From: Flammeovirgaceae bacterium UBA2371
GTDB lineage: Bacteria > Bacteroidota > Bacteroidia > Cytophagales > Cyclobacteriaceae
DNA length: 50,576 nt
Direction of reading: 5' to 3'
Assembly: GCA_002345965.1 (NCBI GenBank)
Contig: DDTF01000011.1
Coordinates: 1 to 50,576 of the forward strand
Under the pieces are notes generated by a model. The model made no database searches and was not told the DNA's origin. It saw only the letters and a program-made list of their open reading frames with translations. A program made the translations under genes and the position numbers. This document shows, piece after piece, positions 42,730 through 49,319 of the stretch (positions are counted from its first letter, which is position 1; each line of letters begins with the position of its first letter).

Positions 42730-43128
42730 TTACCTGCCAGTGTCGTATTTCTTTTTCAGTGCTTCTATGCACACCATCACTTTGCTCAACTCACGAGGGG
42801 CCTTGGTATCGTCAAATGTAGCTGAGGAAAAGGGTTGATCATCTACACGTAGTGTTATTGTGCTATGCCTGGCCGCATCATAGGCGCGTGCCTGTGTTGG
42901 AGCAGGATAGTCTGGCATTTTATTGTACTCCACCTTCTCCAGTGCTTTCAATATCTTGTTCCAATCGGATGGAGCCAATTTATAAGATTGTAAATTCCCA
43001 TTAAGGTCAATACGAATAGAGTCCTTTTCAATGGATACTGTTTCTCTGTACCCGCGCGTTTGTGATGTAAATAAAATTTGCTGGGGCACAACGGTTTGAT
43101 AAAAAAGAGAGAAAAATAATAGAATCAT
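42730..43128 (-). CDS. Small secreted hypothetical protein
   Basis: 132 residues from ATG 43128 (MILLFFSLFYQTVVPQQILF), which gives a short signal-like N-terminus. The open frame continues upstream through the terminator of the protease gene to 43278, where it would overlap that gene and would not be coding. The mature part has DWNKILKALEKVEYNKMPDY and STITLRVDDQPFSSATFDDT, a mixed fold I do not recognise. It is probably independent of the protease upstream because of the terminator. Confidence 0.65.
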   Translation of the reverse strand: MILLFFSLFYQTVVPQQILFTSQTRGYRETVSIEKDSIRIDLNGNLQSYKLAPSDWNKILKALEKVEYNKMPDYPAPTQARAYDAARHSTITLRVDDQPFSSATFDDTKAPRELSKVMVCIEALKKKYDTGR

Positions 43129-43135
43129 ATAAAAT

Positions 43136-43165
43136 AAGAACTCAGGGAGTTGACCCTGAGTTCTT
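43136..43165 (-). terminator. Intrinsic terminator after the M43 protease gene
   Basis: AAGAACTCAGGG-agttga-CCCTGAGTTCTT, a perfect 12-bp stem with a 6-base loop, lying 18 bp after the protease stop. On the minus strand an ATTTTATATG T-rich stretch follows. It ends 8 bp before the start codon of the next gene. Confidence 0.85.
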
Positions 43166-43183
43166 GAAGTTACTAAATAAATC

Positions 43184-44149
43184 TTATTGTGCCATGGTAT
43201 ATCGCGCACCACCTGGTGCAAATATCGCCAACATTCTGCTCTTCTGACCTTCCGAGAACATGTACATACAGGCATCATCCGTGTAGTCCATGTAGTTCAT
43301 GGTCATCTCTGTAGGATTTCCTGAACAGGTACTCATGTGCGGATAAGAAGGGCAACCATAATTAGCGGTGTTATGTACAGGTGTATCCGACACAAAATCG
43401 TTTCCACAAGTAGCATCACCCCAAATGTGGCGCAGGTTCAGGTAGTGGCCCACTTCGTGTGTAGCCGTTCTTCCCTTATCAAATGGAGCCGATACTACTC
43501 CGGTACGTCCAAAGTAGCGATGAGCCACAACGATACCATCCGTTGCAGGGTTGCCCCCGGGAAACTGTGCATAACCAAGGATACCACCCATACTGTTTAC
43601 CACCCAAATATTCATGTACTGACTGGGGTCGGTAGGATTGATTCCCCCTTTTGAAGATTTCTTCATATCATCATTAGTATTCCAGCTGCGTTTGTTGGAA
43701 TACTTGCGATTTACAGCATGCAGGACAAACTGAATATCCACATCAGCGGCCACTCCTGAAAAAAGGGATGGAATCTGTGAGGCATCTGCATTGGTTTTGT
43801 TGAAGTCTTCGTTGAGCACATCAATTTGGGATTGGATTTGTGTCTGCGAAATGTTTTCGGATGAGCTTCTGTATAACACGTTGACTACGACAGGAATTTC
43901 AATTTTTCCTTGTGCATTGATACGTGCAACCGCACCACTACGGATAGCTGAAAAAGTATGATCCTCGATGGCATTCATGCGTTTCTGCAAACCTGGGTCG
44001 GCAGACAAGTTGGCTTGAAGTACGTCCATGGAAGAACATTTTCTGCTGGTGGCGATGGGGTCTTGCTCGGCCTCATTTTCGCTTAGTTCGACATCCGAAC
44101 ATGCTGCCACTATCATGGCAGACATGAGATAGTAAAAGATTTTTCTCAT
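43184..44149 (-). CDS. Secreted zinc metalloprotease, M43B (cytophagalysin/pappalysin) family
   Basis: 321 residues, a lipoprotein by its signal with VAAC (Cys17). The zinc site is THEVGHYLNLRH, with His231, Glu232, His235 and His241. The usual metzincin Gly before the third His is Asn here, common for M43 proteins of Bacteroidota. The Met-turn is MTMNYMDYTDD. The propeptide-like region (about 30-90) includes MNAIEDHTFSAIRSG. The protease works outside the cell and degrades proteins. No T9SS tail domain is seen; the lipid anchor fits surface attachment. Confidence 0.93.
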   Translation of the reverse strand: MRKIFYYLMSAMIVAACSDVELSENEAEQDPIATSRKCSSMDVLQANLSADPGLQKRMNAIEDHTFSAIRSGAVARINAQGKIEIPVVVNVLYRSSSENISQTQIQSQIDVLNEDFNKTNADASQIPSLFSGVAADVDIQFVLHAVNRKYSNKRSWNTNDDMKKSSKGGINPTDPSQYMNIWVVNSMGGILGYAQFPGGNPATDGIVVAHRYFGRTGVVSAPFDKGRTATHEVGHYLNLRHIWGDATCGNDFVSDTPVHNTANYGCPSYPHMSTCSGNPTEMTMNYMDYTDDACMYMFSEGQKSRMLAIFAPGGARYTMAQ

Positions 44150-44468
44150 TAATAGGTTGGTTTAGGTAGTCGAATATAAATGAAAAGTCAAGTGAGCATT
44201 CAATTGGCGTTATAATTATTTTTAGCTACCTATTTTTTGCAAAACTTTAGTTTGAAAAGGGGCACCATAACAATATAAAATGTTGTTTTGGTATTTTGTG
44301 GTAGGTAAAGGATAGAGCCACCCGACCGTTTTTCCATTTTAAAAGTTATCACTTACTTGTAATGGTTATCTGTGTATGCTGGCATCAGCAATACCAAGCA
44401 GACGAGGTGTGGCATCTTTTAAAGGATGGTTTTACGCAAATTCAGTACTTTCGCACAAAATTAACCCC
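44150..44468. other. Non-coding gap between divergent genes
   Basis: 319 bp between the start of the M43 protease gene and the PhnA-type gene. A+T-rich. It holds the promoter for each. The likely PhnA-side element is TACTTTCG at 44446-44453, one base from TAnnTTTG. I see no open frame, RNA gene or long repeat. A reading frame from 44376 in the same frame as the PhnA gene exists but has no family support. Confidence 0.6.
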
Positions 44469-44819
44469 ATGCCTGATTCCAATAAATGCCCAAGCTGCCA
44501 ATCGATATATGGATACCCTACCGGCACCTCCATGATGTGCCCGGAATGTGGTCACGAATGGAACCCCAAAGAGCAAGCTGACCCTATTGTAGCGGAAGAG
44601 AATGAACCGGTAGTAAAGGATGCCAACGGCAACGTGCTGACAGACGGTGATACCGTAGTACTTATTAAAGACTTGCCAGTGAAGGGCTATACCAAAGCCA
44701 TTAAGGCTGGAACCAAAGTGAAGAACATCAAATTAACCAGTGGTGATCACAATATTGACTGCAAGGTGGAAGGCTTCGGAGCCATGGCCCTCAAATCTAT
44801 TTTCGTGAAGAAGGGCTGA
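44469..44819 (+). CDS. PhnA-like zinc-ribbon protein
   Basis: 116 residues from ATG 44469. N-terminal zinc ribbon with Cys7, Cys10, Cys24 and Cys27 (NKCPSCQSIYGYP, then MMCPECGHEW), followed by the beta-rich PhnA C-terminal domain: VKDANGNVLTDGDTVVLIKD and GTKVKNIKLTSGDHNIDCKV. The PhnA (YjdM) family was once linked to alkylphosphonate use; its real role is unknown. The frame can be extended to 44376 but the 31 extra residues match nothing known and lie across the promoter. Confidence 0.88.
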   Translation: MPDSNKCPSCQSIYGYPTGTSMMCPECGHEWNPKEQADPIVAEENEPVVKDANGNVLTDGDTVVLIKDLPVKGYTKAIKAGTKVKNIKLTSGDHNIDCKVEGFGAMALKSIFVKKG

Positions 44820-44876
44820 AAATTGTAATAAAAACAAATATTAGATCCTGAACCATGCTTGGGGCTTGATGCATTG

Positions 44877-45896
44877 CTACAACCTTACGTACCCCAGGGC
44901 CTTGACACCTCCAGTTTCAAGGTCGATTTTATAAACCATTCGAACGGTTTCTCCAGACTGGGCTATTGCAACACCTATGATACCTGCCCAGAACAAACCC
45001 TTGGTAAAGTGGCCGGGATTTACTGTGGCTTCACCAAAAAATATCAAACTATTGCCACGCTTTTCTACCGGATATAGTTTTGAATTAAAATTAAAGAACA
45101 GATTTTTATTATGAGCAATAGCAAAGACATAGTTGGACCGCTGTACCCGATTTCCCTTTTCATCCAACCAATGTATTACTGGATTTTGCCCTTCCTCAAT
45201 CTCATATCCATTCAATATCAAAGGCCTGTTTTCTCTAAACTCATTCACATCAGAGTATATTCCATCAGAAAAATCTAATTCCTCGATAATTGGATACATA
45301 TTATTAGCAAGCGGAATTTGATACTGGCCCACTTGATCCATCATTATGGGTGGCTCGCTTATTATATGTTGCTCCAGATCATAAGCATTGAAAGCTTTCA
45401 AGACATCCTCCACTGCAAGTGCAATGTTGGTTCGGTGTTGATAGGTAGCCTCCATACTTTTTGAGCGTTTGTTGGCATGCTTACTTGTAATATAATAGAG
45501 TTGATTCTCAAGCACAAAAAAGAAATCCACACTCAATTCGGTGACAGCTTGTTCCTCCCATGCTGCAGAAGATTCACTTATATGAAGTTTACTAATTCGC
45601 ATGACGATATCAGGGGGGTGAGAAGAACAAGCTCTTGATCTGGCAATTAAGTCCATAATCTCTAACTCTGTACCACGATCCAATTCAGCCCACATCACCT
45701 TATTTGTAGGTCCTTTCAGCACCGTGCCAATAGCTTTTACCTCTCTTCCATCAACTACTTTAATGATTTTAAAATTCAATGGCCCTGGATTGATTTCCAC
45801 CTTCTTTAGGCTTATGGTTTTCTGCGCAAAGACCTGTGTTCCCGAAAAGAGAATCAATACTAGAGAACAAAAAAGATTATTAGTGGATAAAACCAT
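44877..45896 (-). CDS. Secreted hypothetical protein (unknown trio, gene 1)
   Basis: 339 residues from ATG 45896 with a signal peptide (LVLILFSGTQVFAQK). An alternative start at 45917 adds 7 residues. The mature protein begins TISLKKVEINPGPLNFKIIK and looks mostly beta with some helix (RSRACSSHPPDIVMRISKLH, EQAVTELSVDFFFVLENQLY). No domain is recognised. It faces away from a two-gene operon at 46122-47811. The intergenic 225 bp contains an A+T-rich stretch with short palindromes. Envelope role likely, function unknown. Confidence 0.7.
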   Translation of the reverse strand: MVLSTNNLFCSLVLILFSGTQVFAQKTISLKKVEINPGPLNFKIIKVVDGREVKAIGTVLKGPTNKVMWAELDRGTELEIMDLIARSRACSSHPPDIVMRISKLHISESSAAWEEQAVTELSVDFFFVLENQLYYITSKHANKRSKSMEATYQHRTNIALAVEDVLKAFNAYDLEQHIISEPPIMMDQVGQYQIPLANNMYPIIEELDFSDGIYSDVNEFRENRPLILNGYEIEEGQNPVIHWLDEKGNRVQRSNYVFAIAHNKNLFFNFNSKLYPVEKRGNSLIFFGEATVNPGHFTKGLFWAGIIGVAIAQSGETVRMVYKIDLETGGVKALGYVRL

Positions 45897-46121
45897 TGTA
45901 GTCAGCTGATATTCCAAAATAGAAAAAGCTTACACTAGAAGCAAGTGGATCTAGGAGTATCTCACTTGCTGAGCTCTGGGTTCCAACTCAGGTAATTATT
46001 AAATTACTACCTAAGTCATAGTGCACTATCAGTTGGCCTGCTCATTTCAAATCCATAATATTCAGGTTATTTTATATGGAATTCCTAAATAATTTAATAT
46101 TATCGCTGACAAATAGAAAGT

Positions 46122-47282
46122 ATGATTCGACTTTTGCTACTATTTTCAGTCCTTACTATATGGGGAATTAGTAATGCCCAATCAGAACGAAACGATTGCT
46201 ATGATCTTGCCACCAAGGCACTAAAGTCGTTACCCAACCTTTACGAAACCGGTCAATTAGATTCCTTGCATGCAGTTCTTAACAATTGGGAACGTAGTTG
46301 TGGAAAAAGGGAAATAACACGAAGGCTAAGAACGCTATTGCTCCTGGAGGCAGACGACTTTATCGAAATAGACTTTGATTTCACTCACTATAATTCCTTG
46401 CTTGGTTACCTGGAAGATGAAAAGTTCAAATTACTGATGGATTCTGTTCACGAGGACCCAAGGGAGCTATACCTTAATTTTTTCCAAGAGCCCGATTTAC
46501 TTTTCGCTTACACCAACTTCACTACTCGTCTGGCTGCATCCATTGCTCAGAACAAGGGTATTGATTTAATGATTCCTTCCTGCAAAACAAGCATTATGCT
46601 TCTTCAAGTTTATGCTGGGTATTTTGATCCTTTTTTCCAGTCAATTAAAAATGCACAATGCAACTCTCAGCTCTCAAGATATTATAGTTCACAAGTCCAA
46701 AGCATTGAGAAGAAGGCAAAGGTAGACGCTGCAATTATTACAGGGTTGTGGCTACCTTATGGTAATGTGGCGGTTTTGGGTAATCATCCTTCGCTTGGTT
46801 TTCTGTTTGGGTGGGGGAAACGCAAAATGGTGTATGACTTTGTGATCGAGTTTAGATTTGGTAAGCCTCGTGAGACCTATGAAGTATTTCATAATGGCTC
46901 GGTAGTGAGCACGAATCATTATCTAGGTGGATACGCGGGTTTTGATTTAGGCTACGAACTAAAAAATAGAAAAAACTCAAAGTGGTATCTGTTGGCAGGA
47001 GTAGCCACTGACGGGTTTGACAGTATTAAAGCAGACCCCGATCAAGACGTCAAGACTAAATCCACCTTCGTGCTGAATTTAAACGGAGGAATTGGCTGGA
47101 GAACTTATAGTAGAGATGGCTCCTACTTTGGAATTGAAGCAAGACATAACTTCATAAACTACAAAAATACAGGAGGAACCAATCTTGATGGAAATGCCGT
47201 ATCACTAAGATTACTTTTTGGTTTATTAAAAAACGACAAACGGGAAAGAGAGTTATCGCATCTAAAAAATATAATTCCGTAG
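46122..47282 (+). CDS. Secreted protein with helical N-terminus and beta-barrel-like C-terminus (unknown trio, gene 2)
   Basis: 386 residues with a signal peptide (MIRLLLLFSVLTIWGISNAQ). Residues about 25-210 are helical (DLATKALKSLPNLYETGQLD), with four cysteines spaced through it. From about 215 the protein turns into alternating aromatic strands (VYDFVIEFRFGKPRETYEVF, GYAGFDLGYELKNRKNSKWY, GSYFGIEARHNFINYKNTGG) like a small outer-membrane barrel. I know no family with this order. The next gene begins 1 bp after the stop, so both are translated from one message. Confidence 0.75.
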   Translation: MIRLLLLFSVLTIWGISNAQSERNDCYDLATKALKSLPNLYETGQLDSLHAVLNNWERSCGKREITRRLRTLLLLEADDFIEIDFDFTHYNSLLGYLEDEKFKLLMDSVHEDPRELYLNFFQEPDLLFAYTNFTTRLAASIAQNKGIDLMIPSCKTSIMLLQVYAGYFDPFFQSIKNAQCNSQLSRYYSSQVQSIEKKAKVDAAIITGLWLPYGNVAVLGNHPSLGFLFGWGKRKMVYDFVIEFRFGKPRETYEVFHNGSVVSTNHYLGGYAGFDLGYELKNRKNSKWYLLAGVATDGFDSIKADPDQDVKTKSTFVLNLNGGIGWRTYSRDGSYFGIEARHNFINYKNTGGTNLDGNAVSLRLLFGLLKNDKRERELSHLKNIIP

Positions 47283-47283
47283 T

Positions 47284-47811
47284 ATGAGACCTATTCTAAT
47301 CCTTTGCGTTTTACTTTTATTTCAGTCTTGTTCGTGGCTTGGCAGCAAAGGTGTTATTTTACAGAGGCCCCTGCAAAAGCCTTATAAGGTTGCTGTTATA
47401 ATTGTTCAGGATGAGGTTTTTGAGTCTAGTGAATCAATAAGTGAATCTGATTTTTTTACCAAAATACTTGCCGAGGAGTTAAGTAAGAAAAACATATTTC
47501 GTTACACTATACTTAACCGTAAGTATTCGCTACAATCCTTCGATCATTTTCAGGCTTCTTTGTTGGGAATAGAATTAATGGATCAATATGATGCTTATCT
47601 TGTGTGCATTCCTAAGCGAAAGGGGTTGAACTACAGAATTGAACTACGATTATATCAATCGAATCCTACAGCACAGTTAATCTCAGTGAGGCACAATAGT
47701 TCATTAGGCAATTCATACTGGTTCTATCAACCACCAGAAGGAACCTTAATGGATGCTACCCGCGGTGCAGTAGATTTACTTGATAGTAAGATAAAGAAGG
47801 CACTTCGTTAA
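47284..47811 (+). CDS. Lipoprotein (unknown trio, gene 3)
   Basis: 175 residues with a signal ending in QSC (Cys16). The mature part reads VILQRPLQKPYKVAVIIVQD, then FFTKILAEELSKKNIFRYTI and a beta-alpha pattern typical of periplasmic GldN-like or TolB-N-like folds, but no certain match. It is the second gene of the pair with 46122-47282, just 1 bp apart. A lipoprotein plus a barrel often form an envelope assembly or efflux unit; that is only a suggestion here. Confidence 0.72.
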   Translation: MRPILILCVLLLFQSCSWLGSKGVILQRPLQKPYKVAVIIVQDEVFESSESISESDFFTKILAEELSKKNIFRYTILNRKYSLQSFDHFQASLLGIELMDQYDAYLVCIPKRKGLNYRIELRLYQSNPTAQLISVRHNSSLGNSYWFYQPPEGTLMDATRGAVDLLDSKIKKALR

Positions 47812-47956
47812 TAATCCTTATAGAGCCTGCCAGATACGTTTTATCTACCCACTACCTAATCCATTACTTTCCTGCTACCTCTCGCGTTGAACTTCCCTCA
47901 CTTATTGGAAAATGCTTGGCAAATACCTTATTCAATGAATAAAAACGACTTGATTA

Positions 47957-48107
47957 ATTATAAATGCAAGTCCCTGTGATGTCCTGGTTTTCCGTCCTCC
48001 ACCTCCTCTCCCCGAGTGCATTTTACAATTACCGCAAAAAGTAACATAGTGATGATCAATCCAAGAAACAACATGCCTCGAATACGGCCGAAGGAATAAA
48101 TTTTCAT
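47957..48107 (-). CDS. Possible small single-pass membrane protein (under 60 codons)
   Basis: From ATG 48107 on the minus strand the product begins MKIYSFGRIRGMLFLGLIIT and continues through a single hydrophobic helix to KCTRGEE at 48003. The reading after that depends on a base count near 47991-48000 that I could not settle. One reading ends with a charged tail near 47957 (about 49 residues). The other goes on to a stop near 47928 (59 residues). The charged N-terminus, one helix and basic turn suggest a real small membrane protein, but without homologues it stays tentative. The end coordinate is approximate. Confidence 0.35.
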
Positions 48108-48239
48108 ATTGGGAATATCATAGCCAATCTAGCCGTTTGAAACAAGTAATACAACCGAACAGCAGGCTCAAGTTCATCTCATTTAAAAATGATTGGTATT
48201 TGATATCTGAAAATAACAAGTCCTGGTCTGAAACCAAAA

Positions 48240-48260
48240 AGCCCCGCGATGTGCGAGGCT
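48240..48260 (-). terminator. Intrinsic terminator after mdh
   Basis: AGCCCCGC-gatgt-GCGAGGCT, an 8-bp stem with one mismatch and a 5-base loop, 54 bp after the mdh stop. On the minus strand a TTTTTGG run follows, so it fits termination of mdh. Confidence 0.7.
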
Positions 48261-48313
48261 CTTTACTATTTTATCAAACCGATCTACCAAATACAGTATA
48301 ACGGTCACCCAAT

Positions 48314-49243
48314 TTATCCCAACTTCTCAAGAACAGCCATCACTTCTTTCACGTGCTGGCGGCTGGTTTCAAGCATGGCCTTTTCTTCTTTGTTCAAATC
48401 CAACTCAATTACCTTCTCAATGCCATTTTTACCCAACACTACAGGCACGCCCAGGTAGCAGTCGTCAATCCCATATTCACCTTCCAGCTTAATACAAACT
48501 GGGAAAACCCTCTTCTGATCTTTCACAATGGCCTCGGCCATCTGTGCTGCTGCCGCTCCTGGTGCATACCATGCACTGGTGCCCATCAGCTTTACCAACT
48601 CTCCTCCACCTGTCTTGGTTCTCTCGATGATGGCGTTGAGTTTGTCAGCGGCTATCAGCTCCGTTACCGGAATACCGGCTACGGTAGTATACCTTGGCAG
48701 TGGCACCATGGTGTCGCCATGACCACCCATGAGTACTGCCTGAATTTCTTTGGGAGATACGTTAATGGCCTCGGCCAAAAACGCTCTATAACGGGCGGTA
48801 TCCAAAATGCCTGCCATACCCATCACTCTGGTTCTGGGCAACTTGGAGGTAAGGTGTGCCTGGTACGTCATTACATCCAAAGGATTGGACACCACAATGA
48901 TGATGGCCTCGGGCGAATGTTTGATTACGTTCTCCGTCACCGTTTTTACAATGCCCGCGTTGGTTCCGATCAAGTCATCACGGCTCATGCCCGGTTTGCG
49001 CGGTAAACCTGAAGTGATCACCACTACGTCTGAGCCCGCAGACTTGGAGTAGTCGTTGGTAGAGCCGATGGTACGGGTGTCATATTGATTGATGGGGGCT
49101 TTTTGCCAGATGTCCAGCGCCTTTCCTTCGGCCAGTCCCTCTTTAATATCTACTAAAACAATTTCATTGGCTATTTCTCTATAGGCCAATACATCGGCAC
49201 AGGTGGCACCAACGTTTCCAGCTCCAACAACAGTAATTTTCAT
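48314..49243 (-). CDS. mdh: Malate dehydrogenase, LDH-like type
   Basis: 309 residues from ATG 49243 (MKITVVGAGNVGATCADVLA). An upstream in-frame ATG at 49303 precedes the predicted transcription start, so it is rejected. The Rossmann motif GAGNVGATC (8-15), the malate-selecting Arg in GLPRKPGMSRDD (Arg82), the ILDTARYR loop (Asp149, Arg151) and the catalytic His in GGHGDTMV (His175) are visible. It interconverts malate and oxaloacetate with NAD in the TCA cycle. The gene has a clear promoter and a terminator and is single. Confidence 0.96.
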   Translation of the reverse strand: MKITVVGAGNVGATCADVLAYREIANEIVLVDIKEGLAEGKALDIWQKAPINQYDTRTIGSTNDYSKSAGSDVVVITSGLPRKPGMSRDDLIGTNAGIVKTVTENVIKHSPEAIIIVVSNPLDVMTYQAHLTSKLPRTRVMGMAGILDTARYRAFLAEAINVSPKEIQAVLMGGHGDTMVPLPRYTTVAGIPVTELIAADKLNAIIERTKTGGGELVKLMGTSAWYAPGAAAAQMAEAIVKDQKRVFPVCIKLEGEYGIDDCYLGVPVVLGKNGIEKVIELDLNKEEKAMLETSRQHVKEVMAVLEKLG

Positions 49244-49279
49244 ATGTGATTTTAGATTAAACGATTCGTCAACGGCTGG

Positions 49280-49310
49280 CAAATTTATCAATAGAGGGTA
49301 CAAACAAAAA
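49280..49310 (-). promoter_or_regulatory. Bacteroidota promoter of mdh
   Basis: Minus strand: TTTTTG at 49305-49310, a 17-bp spacer, then TAAATTTG at 49280-49287. This fits the TTG-N17-23-TAnnTTTG pattern of Bacteroidota well. Start of transcription would be near 49273, about 30 nt before the ATG at 49243. Confidence 0.7.
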
Positions 49311-49319
49311 GGATATTGG

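Larger units (their letters stand above)
47812..48313. other. Long intergenic region
   Basis: About 500 bp between the lipoprotein gene and mdh. It is A+T-rich. It contains a possible small minus-strand gene (about 47957-48107) and the mdh terminator at 48240-48260. I see no RNA gene or long repeat in the rest. Confidence 0.5.

Noticed and set aside
43129..43278. N-terminal extension of the small secreted gene
   Set aside because: It would cross the terminator hairpin and overlap the protease 3' end; the extra residues match nothing.
48353..49006. 217-codon open frame on the plus strand inside mdh
   Set aside because: Antisense to mdh, whose motifs are all intact; composition rich in His, Cys and Tyr as expected for a shadow.
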